Shown: one piece after another, positions 1-7,236 of the stretch
How positions within the stretch are numbered: position 1 is the stretch's first letter
Layout of the letters: every line of letters starts with the position of its first letter
From: Clostridium paridis
GTDB taxonomy: Bacteria; Bacillota; Clostridia; Clostridiales; Clostridiaceae
Length of the DNA: 64,000 nucleotides
Direction: 5' to 3'
NCBI RefSeq assembly: GCF_016765615.1
Contig: NZ_JAESWA010000023.1
Location: 330,093 to 394,092, forward strand
Notes under the pieces: model-generated
Seen by the model: only the letters and a program-made list of their open reading frames with translations
Database searches by the model: none
Told to the model about the DNA's origin: nothing
Translations under genes and position numbers: made by a program

Positions 1-1
1 A

Positions 2-535
2 CAGAACAAGGAAATGTATCTTATTGAATACGAATCTCAGGAAAAAAATAATATGATTGATGAAAGAACATTAAAAATAGATATTCAAACACGTAAAGAA
101 GGTGGAGGAACAAGTTACGCATTTACTCCAAGAATGCTTATTTCAACTCAATCAGATCTAAACAACACTGATGAGATATCAGGATTGATTGGAAATTATT
201 TAAGAAATTATATTAAGGCAATTAACAATCATGATTATTCTTATATAGAAAGCTATTTAGTTCCTGGTGGAGGTGTTGAAAAAGAGGTTAAGCCATATAT
301 CATGAATGATATACAGGAACAATTGCTCTCACTTGAAATAATAAACAAAGAATTTAAAGACTCAGATACCTGTATTGTTACTACAAGAGAAACCTATGAA
401 GTACAAAATCATGATGATCCATTACACATGAGGGTATTGGAAGGAAAATACGAAGTTAAGAAGCAGTCAGATGGAAAGTGGAAAATTTTAAATTTTGCAG
501 ACCTATATAAGGTTATATCAAAAATAAATTATTAA
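2..535 (+). CDS. TcaA-like NTF2-domain protein, 3' part
   Basis: The reading frame is open to the left edge, and the first ATG at 14 has no ribosome binding site, so this is the C-terminal part of a gene that begins outside the window. The last ~120 residues (ISGLIGNYLRNYIKAINNHD through the C-terminal Lys-Ile-Asn-Tyr) look like the NTF2-like domain at the end of TcaA-type zinc-ribbon membrane proteins, including the pattern of a helix, a short SYIESYL turn, and a final W-K-I-L strand. In that family the N-terminus carries a zinc ribbon and one membrane helix, and the C-terminus is extracytoplasmic. The domain assignment is by sequence pattern; the function is not known. A hairpin terminator follows directly. 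Confidence 0.7.
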   Translation, partial: QNKEMYLIEYESQEKNNMIDERTLKIDIQTRKEGGGTSYAFTPRMLISTQSDLNNTDEISGLIGNYLRNYIKAINNHDYSYIESYLVPGGGVEKEVKPYIMNDIQEQLLSLEIINKEFKDSDTCIVTTRETYEVQNHDDPLHMRVLEGKYEVKKQSDGKWKILNFADLYKVISKINY

Positions 536-550
536 ATTAGTTAGAAATAA

Positions 551-579
551 AAACCATCACGTTAAAGCGTGGTGGTTTT
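551..579 (+). terminator. Rho-independent terminator
   Basis: An 11-bp stem (AAACCATCACG with CGTGGTGGTTT, one G-U) closes a 6-nt loop and ends in a short T run. It ends the TcaA-like gene. Confidence 0.8.
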
Positions 580-659
580 CTGCATTATGCCATATAATTA
601 TTATATGCTATCATGGTTATTACTACTGCTAGAGATAACCAAGTATAAAGGAGGGTAAA

Positions 660-1112
660 ATGAATATAGAAATTATAAAGGCTGATAATAAAAATAGTGA
701 TTTCATTATGCTTATAAATGAATTGGATAAGGATCTTAGGGAAAGAAACGGAGAAATACAAGATCAATATGATAAACATAATAAGGTTCATAATATAAAT
801 GATGTTATAATTATATATGTTGATAACAAGCCTGTTGCTTGCGGTGCTTTTAAGGAATACAATACTGAAACTGCGGAGCTTAAAAGAATATTTGTATTAA
901 AAAGTTTTAGGGGACAAGGGTTATCAAAGTTATTAGTTAATAGCTTAGAGGAATTTGCAAGTAGTAAAGGTTATAGATATGCTATTTTAGAAACAGGAAG
1001 AAAACATATTGAAGCAATTAATCTATATAAAAAAAGTGGATATACAATAACTGAGAATTATGATCCATATATAGGTATGCCAGAGAGCATTTGTATGAAA
1101 AAAACTATATAG
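660..1112 (+). CDS. GNAT family N-acetyltransferase
   Basis: A 150-residue single-domain GNAT protein. The acetyl-CoA pyrophosphate loop is seen as R-G-Q-G-L-S at about residues 82-87, preceded by the beta-4 strand (ELKRIFVLKSF) and followed by the helix SKLLVNSLEEFASSKG. The C-terminal A-I-N-L-Y-K-K-S-G-Y segment is the usual GNAT motif B. The ATG at 660 follows AGGAGGG with 4-5 nt spacing. It is probably a cytosolic acetyltransferase acting on a small molecule or a protein amine; the substrate cannot be told from sequence. It is a monocistron with its own terminators on both sides. Confidence 0.9.
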   Translation: MNIEIIKADNKNSDFIMLINELDKDLRERNGEIQDQYDKHNKVHNINDVIIIYVDNKPVACGAFKEYNTETAELKRIFVLKSFRGQGLSKLLVNSLEEFASSKGYRYAILETGRKHIEAINLYKKSGYTITENYDPYIGMPESICMKKTI

Positions 1113-1125
1113 AAATGTTAATATG

Positions 1126-1166
1126 AATACCGTATTTTTCACTAATGAATGATACGGTATTTTTGT
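1126..1166 (+). terminator. Terminator after the GNAT gene
   Basis: AATACCGTAT pairs with ATACGGTATT around a loop of about 17 nt, and TTTTTG follows. Confidence 0.7.
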
Positions 1167-1361
1167 ACATTTTTTTAATTATATTTTTTGAGATAAGTAG
1201 CAAATATAACATTTGAAGCATTATATATTATAGCTCTAAATCAAGGATAAATTAAACTTGTATAAATATAAAACCTTAAGGTAAATATAGACATAACAAA
1301 TTTATCATAAATTAATATATTTTATGTGACCAAATTGTTAATATGTTTAATCTATGTTAAC
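1167..1361. other. AT-rich intergenic stretch
   Basis: No ORF with a ribosome binding site and no convincing structure is seen between the GNAT terminator and the corA promoter. The stretch is strongly AT-rich. Confidence 0.5.
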
Positions 1362-1390
1362 TTGTTTGTTTTTATAAATACTATTATAAT
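1362..1390 (+). promoter_or_regulatory. corA leader promoter (sigma-A type)
   Basis: TTGTTT (1362-1367) and a perfect TATAAT (1385-1390) are separated by 17 bp. Transcription would start near 1397 and give a leader of about 160 nt before corA. Confidence 0.65.
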
Positions 1391-1435
1391 CTAAAAGTTG
1401 ATATATAATAAAAGCGTTGAAAGGCGGTGAGTAGA

Positions 1436-1522
1436 GTGGAAGATAGTCCCGAACCTAATAATGACACGATATTTGAGTTAAAACTAAAAAGGTGGGGGAT
1501 ATTATACACTTTGTATAGTTAG
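1436..1522 (+). CDS. Candidate corA leader peptide, 28 codons
   Basis: A GTG start at 1436 follows AGGCGGTGA (one mismatch to the ideal anti-16S sequence) with about 5 nt spacing; the stop TAG is at 1520-1522. The product begins (f)M-E-D-S-P-E-P-N-N-D and ends R-W-G-I-L-Y-T-L-Y-S. The acidic/proline-rich start resembles in composition the MgtL leader of enterobacterial mgtA, where such runs destabilise the ribosome at low Mg2+. Codons for W-G-I-L fall in the 5' arm of the hairpin at 1494-1535. An in-frame GTG at 1427 overlaps the Shine-Dalgarno and is a poorer start. The peptide is inferred from start signals and context; no homology search was possible. Confidence 0.6.
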   Translation: MEDSPEPNNDTIFELKLKRWGILYTLYS

Positions 1523-1552
1523 CTTAATATCCTCCATTTAGAAAAGGAGGAT
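1494..1552 (+). promoter_or_regulatory. Mutually exclusive hairpins over the corA RBS
   Basis: Hairpin A pairs GGGGGATATTA (1494-1504) with TAATATCCTCC (1525-1535), 11 bp with one G-U. Hairpin B pairs ATCCTCC (1529-1535) with GGAGGAT (1546-1552), a perfect 7-bp helix with a 10-nt loop that buries the corA Shine-Dalgarno. The shared CCTCC arm makes A and B exclusive. Arm 1494-1504 lies inside the leader ORF, so a ribosome on the last codons would block A and favour B. No U-run follows A, so control would be at translation initiation rather than by termination. Confidence 0.65.
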
Positions 1553-1559
1553 GCTTACT

Positions 1560-2546
1560 ATGTTTACACTACCATTCAAAAATGATAAAAAACAGCAATC
1601 AATTAACATTAAGAGTATAAATACAGAGGTGAAGATAGTAGAATTTGGTGGACTTAAATGGATAGATATCATAAAGCCTACTAACAATGAAATTAATATG
1701 CTTAAGGAGATGTATGACTTTCATGATCTTTTATTAGAGGATTGCATGACTGAACATCAAAGACCTAAAGTAGATTCCTATGAAGATTATAGTTTTATCG
1801 TGCTACATCTTCCTAGATATAAAAAAGAATATTTTAGACTTGATTTTGAAGAAATAGATATTTTTATAGGACATGATTATTTAGTTACACTTCATGAAGG
1901 AGAACTTAAGCCGTTGGTAGAGCTAGCACAAAAATGCGAATCAAGTGAAATTTCACAAAGTGAGTATATGGGAAAAGGGTCTGCGCTATTATTGTATGAG
2001 ATAATAAAAACACTGTTTGATTATTGTTTCCCTATGCTAGACAAGATTGGTAATATTGTTAATGAAATAAACAGGCAAGTATTTACTAATCGATCTAAAG
2101 AAATGCTTGAAGTTATATCAAGAACTAAGATGCAGATCATTAACTATAGAAGCGTTATAAAACCATTAAGACCTGTTATTTTAACATTGGAAAAGGTTAT
2201 TCAGAAATATCTACCAAAGGATATGGATATATACTTTGATGATATAACAGATAAAATAGAAAAGATATGGGATATGCTTGAGAATTATAAAGAAGTAATA
2301 GAATCAGCAGATAATACTTTCGCTTCATTGACTAATCACACAATGAATGGGTTAATGCGTACCTTTACTATAATTCAAGTTGCTATATTGCCAATGACAC
2401 TAGTAAGCGGGTTGTTTTCAATGAATGTGCAAGGAATTCCTATGCACAATTATGAATTGGCATTTTGGATAGTATTTGGGATGATATTTATTCCAACAAT
2501 ATTTATTGGTGTGTTATTCTTTGTTAAAAAGGATAGGTGGTTTTAA
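1560..2546 (+). CDS. corA: CorA family divalent cation transporter
   Basis: A 328-residue CorA/MIT-family protein. The long cytosolic N-terminal funnel and stalk helix end at about residue 262, followed by two C-terminal membrane helices (about 266-288 and 297-320) and a basic tail (FFVKKDRWF). In the family, a pentamer conducts Mg2+ (sometimes Co2+, Ni2+ or Zn2+) through a pore guarded by a Gly-Met-Asn loop after TM1; here the triplet reads Ser287-Met-Asn, an unusual change in the selectivity filter. The start is taken as ATG 1560, 9 nt after GGAGG; the in-frame ATG at 1551 abuts the Shine-Dalgarno. The gene is expressed alone behind the leader described above, and a terminator follows at 2639. 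Confidence 0.92.
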   Translation: MFTLPFKNDKKQQSINIKSINTEVKIVEFGGLKWIDIIKPTNNEINMLKEMYDFHDLLLEDCMTEHQRPKVDSYEDYSFIVLHLPRYKKEYFRLDFEEIDIFIGHDYLVTLHEGELKPLVELAQKCESSEISQSEYMGKGSALLLYEIIKTLFDYCFPMLDKIGNIVNEINRQVFTNRSKEMLEVISRTKMQIINYRSVIKPLRPVILTLEKVIQKYLPKDMDIYFDDITDKIEKIWDMLENYKEVIESADNTFASLTNHTMNGLMRTFTIIQVAILPMTLVSGLFSMNVQGIPMHNYELAFWIVFGMIFIPTIFIGVLFFVKKDRWF

Positions 2547-2638
2547 TCACATAATAAGCACATAAAATTGACACACAAATGAAATATAAATCATTTATTA
2601 TAATAATAAGATAAGTTTTTTTATAAATTTCCCCCTTT

Positions 2639-2680
2639 AAAAACAGCTAGTAATTTTATATATTCTAGCTGTTTTTTATT
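2639..2680 (+). terminator. corA terminator
   Basis: AACAGCTAG and CTAGCTGTT form a 9-bp stem, extended by flanking A and T runs, and TTTTTTATTTTTT follows. Confidence 0.8.
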
Positions 2681-2786
2681 TTTTGCTTTTTCGACATAAA
2701 AGGAGAAATTTAGAAGGTATTTGAATATAATGGGTATTATAGAAAGTAATTCAATTAGAAGTATTATATATGTTAGGAGGTTTAGA

Positions 2787-3062
2787 ATGAGAGAAATGGA
2801 TCCAGATATGTTTAAGGCAATTAATGATAATTTCAAGAAAATGCTTGAACATGAAGGCTTTGATACAAGAAATATTGATTCTGATAATATGGAGAATTTT
2901 TTGGGTAAGTTATTGCAAGGAGGATATCAGATTAAACAAGAAAGACAGGCAGAGGCAAATACAATGGCTTATATCCTAAAAAAGAATGGCAAAGTATTAT
3001 CAACATTTGCTATAAAAAGAGAAGGGACCAAAGTAAATGTATCAAAAGTAAAGTTCTATTAG
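2787..3062 (+). CDS. Small hypothetical protein
   Basis: A 91-residue soluble protein that I do not recognise. ATG 2787 sits 6 nt after TAGGAGG; the longer frame to 2721 has no ribosome binding site. The sequence is acidic and rich in Met in the first half (MREMDPDMFKAINDNFKKML), then predicts a short beta-rich C-terminus (AYILKKNGKVLSTFAIKREG, then KVNVSKVKFY). It has no signal peptide and no membrane segment. It stands alone between two terminators. Confidence 0.75.
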   Translation: MREMDPDMFKAINDNFKKMLEHEGFDTRNIDSDNMENFLGKLLQGGYQIKQERQAEANTMAYILKKNGKVLSTFAIKREGTKVNVSKVKFY

Positions 3063-3090
3063 AGTTACTAATTTTAAATTGGTAAATTAG

Positions 3091-3126
3091 AAAAAGCATT
3101 TAGGGATGTTCTAAATGCTTTTTATC
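3091..3126 (+). terminator. Rho-independent terminator
   Basis: AAAAGCATTTAG pairs with CTAAATGCTTTT (12 bp) around GGATGTT, followed by a T run. Confidence 0.85.
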
Positions 3127-3189
3127 TTTACTTAGAATGTTATGCATATTTTTATCCCTCATGAAGAAAATTAATAAAGTGAGGTGAAT

Positions 3190-3531
3190 ATGATGAAAAT
3201 TAAAAAAGTTATATATCTTTCATTATTGTTAATTTGTTCTTTTGCAACAGTTTCAAAAGCAACTGAATCTCTTGACCCAATATCTAATACATATAAGCAA
3301 GGTGTTTATAGTATTGCAGAGCTTCAAGACTATAAAGCAACAGCCACACTTGTTACCCCTAATAATCGCACAAGTGTTTCAATTCTTGATCGTGAAGGGG
3401 ATATAAGATTTTTTAAAGAATTTGACACAGTAAATGAGATTATAAATTTAGGAACAATTCGGAATGGAGATACTATTTCCATTGTAGGAAGTGGAGAAAT
3501 AGCAGTGATTTATAAAAATAGTACTCAATAA
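3190..3531 (+). CDS. Small secreted hypothetical protein
   Basis: About 113 residues with a clear N-terminal signal peptide: basic MMKIKK, hydrophobic VIYLSLLLICSFATV, and a likely cleavage after S-K-A. The mature part of about 90 residues is a predicted all-beta domain (ATATLVTPNNRTSVSILDRE, later GDTISIVGSGEIAVIY). Two adjacent ATG codons (3190, 3193) follow GAGGTG; either could be used. The function is unknown. The last codons form part of the terminator stem. Confidence 0.75.
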   Translation: MMKIKKVIYLSLLLICSFATVSKATESLDPISNTYKQGVYSIAELQDYKATATLVTPNNRTSVSILDREGDIRFFKEFDTVNEIINLGTIRNGDTISIVGSGEIAVIYKNSTQ

Positions 3532-3551
3532 AAGATTGAGTACTTTTTTAT
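3520..3551 (+). terminator. Terminator overlapping the stop codon
   Basis: AGTACTCAAT (inside the last codons and stop) pairs perfectly with ATTGAGTACT, loop AAAAG, followed by TTTTTTATTT. Confidence 0.85.
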
Positions 3552-3611
3552 TTGAATTATTATTATATGGTATAATATGGACATATGAAATGAGAAAATA
3601 GGATGGAAATT

Positions 3612-4151
3612 ATGGATAGAAACATTCCTAATATATTATCAATCATGAGAATTGTATTATCAATTTCTTTATTGGCACTTATACCTTACAAAATTATATT
3701 TGTAACTCTGTATATATTTATTGGTATAACAGACGTATTAGATGGATATATTGCTAGAAAATATGGATTAGAAAGTGATTTAGGAGCAAAATTAGATTCA
3801 TATGCTGATTTCATTTTTTATTTAATATTTGTAATAATTTTTTTAATTAAATACACTTCAATTATAAAGTATAAGCATATGATTATGCTTATGGTTATAA
3901 TAGCTATTCGCTTACTAAATTTGATATTTACTAAAATTAAATACAAAGAGTTTGTATTTATTCATACAATTGGAAATAAGTTATCGGGATTAATTATTTT
4001 CCTTATGCCTATAATGCTTATATTTATTAAAAGTTCCATCTTGGCATGGATTATTCTAACAATTGTATTGATTTCAGCAGTAGAAGAATTTTTAATTACA
4101 GTTAAATATAAAGAACCAGATTTAAATAGGAAGAGTATATTTTTAAAATAA
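3612..4151 (+). CDS. CDP-alcohol phosphatidyltransferase
   Basis: A 179-residue integral membrane enzyme with about six helices. The complete CDP-alcohol phosphotransferase signature D-x2-D-G-x2-A-R-x8-G-x3-D-x3-D is present (DVLDGYIARK, then GAKLDSYAD), which binds two metal ions and the CDP moiety. The family moves a phosphatidyl group from CDP-diacylglycerol to glycerol 3-phosphate, inositol phosphate, serine or another alcohol; the acceptor is not readable here, and a PgsA-like role is only one option. Start ATG 3612 is preferred because AGGATGGA lies upstream at a normal distance; ATG 3603 is inside that site. Confidence 0.85.
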   Translation: MDRNIPNILSIMRIVLSISLLALIPYKIIFVTLYIFIGITDVLDGYIARKYGLESDLGAKLDSYADFIFYLIFVIIFLIKYTSIIKYKHMIMLMVIIAIRLLNLIFTKIKYKEFVFIHTIGNKLSGLIIFLMPIMLIFIKSSILAWIILTIVLISAVEEFLITVKYKEPDLNRKSIFLK

Positions 4152-4166
4152 AAAAGGGGTATTACT

Positions 4167-4208
4167 ATGGCAAAGGATATATTTTCACTAGAAGAAATTA
4201 ATAAGTAA
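4167..4208 (+). CDS. Possible 13-codon ORF
   Basis: ATG 4167 follows AAAAAGGGG by 7-8 nt and is read for 13 codons (MAKDIFSLEEINK) to TAA. It lies 15 bp after the phosphatidyltransferase stop and 60 bp before the next gene, in the same direction. It may be a short translated peptide, a remnant of a lost gene, or chance. Only the ribosome binding site and location support it. Confidence 0.25.
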   Translation: MAKDIFSLEEINK

Positions 4209-4267
4209 ATATAACTATTATCAGCTGGAGTAGTATAACTACTATTACAAAAGGAGAGACACTTAAG

Positions 4268-4519
4268 ATGATAGGAAAACTAATGAAATATCTAAATGAT
4301 TTATTTTGGATAGAAAAGTTTAAGGGAAAAAATAAGTTTTTTCTATTTTATGCTAGGGTAGCAATGAATGGATATTTGGTATTTGTTATAGTAAGCCTAA
4401 TAGCATCCATGGTTACATTGAATTTGGATCTGTTTTTTGAAAGTATATTCGTTATGATTTTCTTTCCTATTATATATCATATAATTATGGGAATACATAG
4501 ACGTTTACATGGACTATAA
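4268..4519 (+). CDS. Small membrane protein
   Basis: 83 residues with two predicted membrane helices (about 33-50 and 54-72) and a basic, aromatic N-terminus (MKYLNDLFWIEKFKGKNKFF). The C-terminus is basic (GIHRRLHGL), so both ends are likely cytosolic. AAGGAG precedes the ATG by about 11 nt. I do not recognise a family. It precedes another small membrane protein gene, and the pair may be co-transcribed. Confidence 0.7.
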   Translation: MIGKLMKYLNDLFWIEKFKGKNKFFLFYARVAMNGYLVFVIVSLIASMVTLNLDLFFESIFVMIFFPIIYHIIMGIHRRLHGL

Positions 4520-4595
4520 AAGTTTATTCAGATTTAAGAAAACTTAAATTAATTAGAAGATTAAGAATTAATTACAAAGAAAGAGAGAAGTTTGT

Positions 4596-4841
4596 ATGTT
4601 ATTTTTACTTTTACTTATTCCTATACTTATAACTATAGCTATATTAATTAGGTTTACGGAAAATATCAACTCAATAAAACTAATGTTATTAGGAATTGAG
4701 ATTTCTATTATTGGAGTAGCATTAATAGCATTAGTTGGTGGAGGAATATCATCAAGTGATGGATTTATATATAGCTTAGTAGGCTTGGTGATAGTTTTAG
4801 TTGGAATTACAACTAGTATATTTGGATTTATAAAAAAATAG
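4596..4841 (+). CDS. Small membrane protein
   Basis: 81 residues, almost wholly hydrophobic, with three predicted helices (about 2-18, 27-47 and 56-77) joined by short loops (RFTENINS; GGGISSSDG). AAGAGAGAAG lies before the ATG at 4596. No family is recognised. It shares direction and close spacing with the membrane protein gene before it and ends at a strong terminator. Confidence 0.7.
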   Translation: MLFLLLLIPILITIAILIRFTENINSIKLMLLGIEISIIGVALIALVGGGISSSDGFIYSLVGLVIVLVGITTSIFGFIKK

Positions 4842-4862
4842 ATTTTATTGATATTAAAAGCA

Positions 4863-4899
4863 AAAGCTCCTCAAAGAAAATAGAGGAGCTTTTTTTACT
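4863..4899 (+). terminator. Rho-independent terminator
   Basis: AAAGCTCCTC and GAGGAGCTTT form a 10-bp stem, and TTTTTTT is part of and follows the 3' arm. Confidence 0.9.
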
Positions 4900-4960
4900 T
4901 GATGATTTTTTATGTATAGGGAATATGAAATTATATAAACTATCAAAAGGAGATGATTTT

Positions 4961-6079
4961 ATGGAAGTTGCAATAATGGGAGCAGGCATGTCAGGTTTAT
5001 CCTGTGCGTTGACGTTGGAAAAACATGGTATAAAGCCTCGTATCTTTGAAAAAAGAAGCAGGGTAGGAGACAGATTTGTTAATGGAGAAGCAATGTTTAG
5101 TATACTAAATAGACCGATTAAAGATAGCATAGAGTATATATCAAAAGAATTTGATATCCACTTAAAGCCAATTACTGAAACAAATAAAATAGTAATACAT
5201 TCAAAAAATGAAGTAGGAAGTATTGAAGGCAAAATAGGATATTTAAATATTAGAGGAAGACATGAAAACTCATATGAATCTCAACTAGCAAAGCAGGTCA
5301 AAACAGAAATAAATTACAATTCAATCTATAGCTATGAAGATTTATGTAAGAAATATGATTATGTAGTATTAGCTACAGGAGATGGTGAATATGCATGTGA
5401 TTTGGGGAATTATAGATGCGATTTAACTTGTAAAATGAAAGGGGTATCAGTAGAAGGTGAATTTAACAGAGATGTTCCAGAAGTATGGTTTAATTATGAG
5501 GTAGTCCCTAAGGGATATGGGTGGCTTATTCCATATAGCGAAAGAGAAGCTAATATTGTAATTGCATACCCGTGTACTCCTAATAATATTAAGCTAGATT
5601 TAAATCAAGTTTTTGAAAATTTTTATAGTTTAATATGCGAGGATATAAATCAAAAGCCTAGGATAACTGATGAATTTCAATTTACTAGGTATATGATGGG
5701 AATATGTAACTCACCAAAAATAGATAATACATATTTTGTTGGAAATTGTTTTGGAGCAATCTCTCCGGGGTTAGGGTTTGGTCAATTTACGGCGATATTA
5801 ACTGGAGTTTATTCTGCATATGATATTTGTGGTATAGATAAGTATGAAAAGCTTGTTAGGCCTTTATTTGATAATTATAATAATTCACTAGAGTTAAGGA
5901 GATACCTACAAAATCTAACAGATGATAAGCTGGATTCATCTATTAAATTACTAGACAATAAATTTTTTGACAAGCTAATAGACAAAATATTCTCCGCTGA
6001 AAGTCAAATAGATTTAATGGAATTTGCAACTCCAGTTATGAAATTAAATAATTATTATAAGAAAAAGCTCAATAATTAA
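4961..6079 (+). CDS. FAD-dependent oxidoreductase, geranylgeranyl reductase-like
   Basis: A 372-residue flavoprotein of the p-hydroxybenzoate hydroxylase fold. The N-terminal dinucleotide motif is VAIMGAGMSGLSCALTLEKHG, followed by E-K-R at the end of beta-2. A second FAD motif lies at about 255-276 (YFVGNCFGAISPGLGFGQ), and D-Y-V-V-L-A-T-G-D-G sits between them. This arrangement is seen in geranylgeranyl reductases and related lipid-modifying flavoenzymes; the substrate is unknown. ATG 4961 is chosen because AAAAGGAGATGA precedes it; an in-frame ATG at 4925 lacks a ribosome binding site. It is monocistronic, facing the tautomerase gene across a shared terminator. Confidence 0.82.
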   Translation: MEVAIMGAGMSGLSCALTLEKHGIKPRIFEKRSRVGDRFVNGEAMFSILNRPIKDSIEYISKEFDIHLKPITETNKIVIHSKNEVGSIEGKIGYLNIRGRHENSYESQLAKQVKTEINYNSIYSYEDLCKKYDYVVLATGDGEYACDLGNYRCDLTCKMKGVSVEGEFNRDVPEVWFNYEVVPKGYGWLIPYSEREANIVIAYPCTPNNIKLDLNQVFENFYSLICEDINQKPRITDEFQFTRYMMGICNSPKIDNTYFVGNCFGAISPGLGFGQFTAILTGVYSAYDICGIDKYEKLVRPLFDNYNNSLELRRYLQNLTDDKLDSSIKLLDNKFFDKLIDKIFSAESQIDLMEFATPVMKLNNYYKKKLNN

Positions 6080-6108
6080 AATGCTAGGAATATACCTAGC
6101 ATTTTTAA
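6078..6108. terminator. Bidirectional terminator
   Basis: AAATGCTAGG and CCTAGCATTT pair with loop AATATA. A run precedes and T run follows, so it can serve the oxidoreductase (+) and the tautomerase (-). Confidence 0.8.
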
Positions 6109-6111
6109 AAT

Positions 6112-6300
6112 TTACTTATGAAGGTTTGATAATAAGTTTGTACCATTACCAATATTGTCATAATCATTCTCTTTAATTACTGTAACAAAAGCTTGTTCTG
6201 GAATGTTAAGAATTTTACTTGCAGAAGAAACAAACTCTTTTACAAGTTGTTCCTTTTGTTCTTTAGTAATCTTAGGTCCATCAATTTGTATTACTGGCAT
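6112..6300 (-). CDS. 4-oxalocrotonate tautomerase family protein
   Basis: 62 residues, the usual size of a 4-OT subunit. After removal of Met the N-terminus is Pro (PVIQIDGPKITKEQKEQL), the catalytic base of this family, and the VTVIKEND strand matches the family core. Small 4-OT enzymes form hexamers and tautomerise 2-hydroxydienoates; in bacteria without a meta-cleavage pathway, such as this neighbourhood, the physiological substrate is usually unknown. AAGGAGGT precedes the ATG at 6300 on the minus strand. It is a monocistron. Confidence 0.9.
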   Translation of the reverse strand: MPVIQIDGPKITKEQKEQLVKEFVSSASKILNIPEQAFVTVIKENDYDNIGNGTNLLSNLHK

Positions 6301-6377
6301 AATCTCATACCTCCTTAATTATATTCATAGTTAAATTATATAAAACTTTAAGGAATATTAACATAAGTGTTTTACAT

Positions 6378-6420
6378 AAAAAAGAATCGTGTTTATAGGT
6401 TTTACCATATAAACACGATT
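6378..6420 (-). terminator. Terminator of the Gln-rich protein gene
   Basis: AATCGTGTTTATA and TATAAACACGATT form a perfect 13-bp stem. Read on the minus strand the stem is followed by CTTTTTTATG. Confidence 0.85.
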
Positions 6421-6444
6421 ATATGTATATATTATTAGCTATAG

Positions 6445-7014
6445 TTAAAATCTAGAATGAGAAGATGAACCACTTAATCCAAAACTATTTTGTTGCATGC
6501 TTTGTTGACTTCCTTGATGACTGCCTTGTTGGCCACCTTGTTGATTTCCTTGCTGCATGCTTTGTTGGCTACCTGTTTGTTGAGTATTTTGACTCATTTG
6601 ATCAAGCTGTAGCTGAGTTTGTTCAATTAGTTGGTTCATTTGTACTAAAGTTTGATTTGATTGTAAGTATTGGTTTGCTTGATTTAAATCATTTATTGCA
6701 TGAATTATAGAGCTCTGTAGTTGTTGTTGAGTTTGTTGTTGCTGCTGTTGAGCTTGATTTTTAAAGTCTTTTATTTGTTGTTGTAAGTTATTTACAACTT
6801 GTTTGCCTTGTTGATTAGATTGCATTTGTGAACCATTACTTTGAGAACTCATAGATGAACTCATTGAAGAACTCATTGATGTTTGTTTTAATTGATTTAA
6901 TGTGCTTTCCATTGCGCCTATTTGTTCTCTTAATCCAGATATTTCTTCACCGATTTCAGCATCTACCTTTTTTTCTAAATAACCTTCTAAAGCTTTTTTA
7001 TTTTTTTCGTCCAT
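6445..7014 (-). CDS. Gln/Ser-rich coiled-coil protein
   Basis: 189 residues. An N-terminal charged helix (MDEKNKKALEGYLEKK...LREQIGAMESTLNQLKQ) is followed by a Ser-Met repeat (SMSSSMSSSMSS), a long Gln-rich helical stretch with a run of Q-A-Q-Q-Q-Q-Q-Q-T-Q-Q-Q, and a Gly/Gln/Ser tail with the near-repeat QGNQQGGQQGSHQGSQQ. There is no signal peptide or membrane helix. ATG at 7014 follows AAGGAGTGA; the extension to 7086 has no ribosome binding site. I do not recognise the family. Low-complexity Gln-rich proteins of this kind can self-assemble, but no function can be assigned. Confidence 0.75.
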   Translation of the reverse strand: MDEKNKKALEGYLEKKVDAEIGEEISGLREQIGAMESTLNQLKQTSMSSSMSSSMSSQSNGSQMQSNQQGKQVVNNLQQQIKDFKNQAQQQQQQTQQQLQSSIIHAINDLNQANQYLQSNQTLVQMNQLIEQTQLQLDQMSQNTQQTGSQQSMQQGNQQGGQQGSHQGSQQSMQQNSFGLSGSSSHSRF

Positions 7015-7132
7015 TACAATCACTCCTTCATATTTATAGTACAAGTATATGTTAACCATAAAATTGAGTAATATACCGTGAATCATAAAACCAAATTCTA
7101 TAAATACTTAGGAAGTATAAGACAATCATTTG

Positions 7133-7167
7133 CGAAAAAAAACACTACATTGAATGTGGTGTTTTTA
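7133..7167 (-). terminator. Terminator, mainly for the minus strand
   Basis: AAAACACTACATT and AATGTGGTGTTTT pair over 13 bp with one G-U and a 1-2 nt loop. On the minus strand eight T follow. Confidence 0.75.
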
Positions 7168-7236
7168 CGTGAAATAAAAAACAATTATGTAATAATTAAA
7201 TAAATTGTTCAATTTCCGATTAAATATGTAAATTTT

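Noticed and set aside
1390-1550. M-box Mg2+ riboswitch before corA
   Set aside because: The conserved M-box core blocks are not present in order. The leader ORF and two-hairpin scheme explain the structure better.
4828-5232. Minus-strand ORF of 134 codons opposite the FAD oxidoreductase
   Set aside because: It overlaps the start of a well-supported plus-strand gene and a terminator, and has no start signals.
6500-6800. Tandem repeats or CRISPR-like array in the TTGTTG-rich region
   Set aside because: The pattern comes from Gln and Gly codons of the minus-strand Gln-rich protein; there are no regular spacers.
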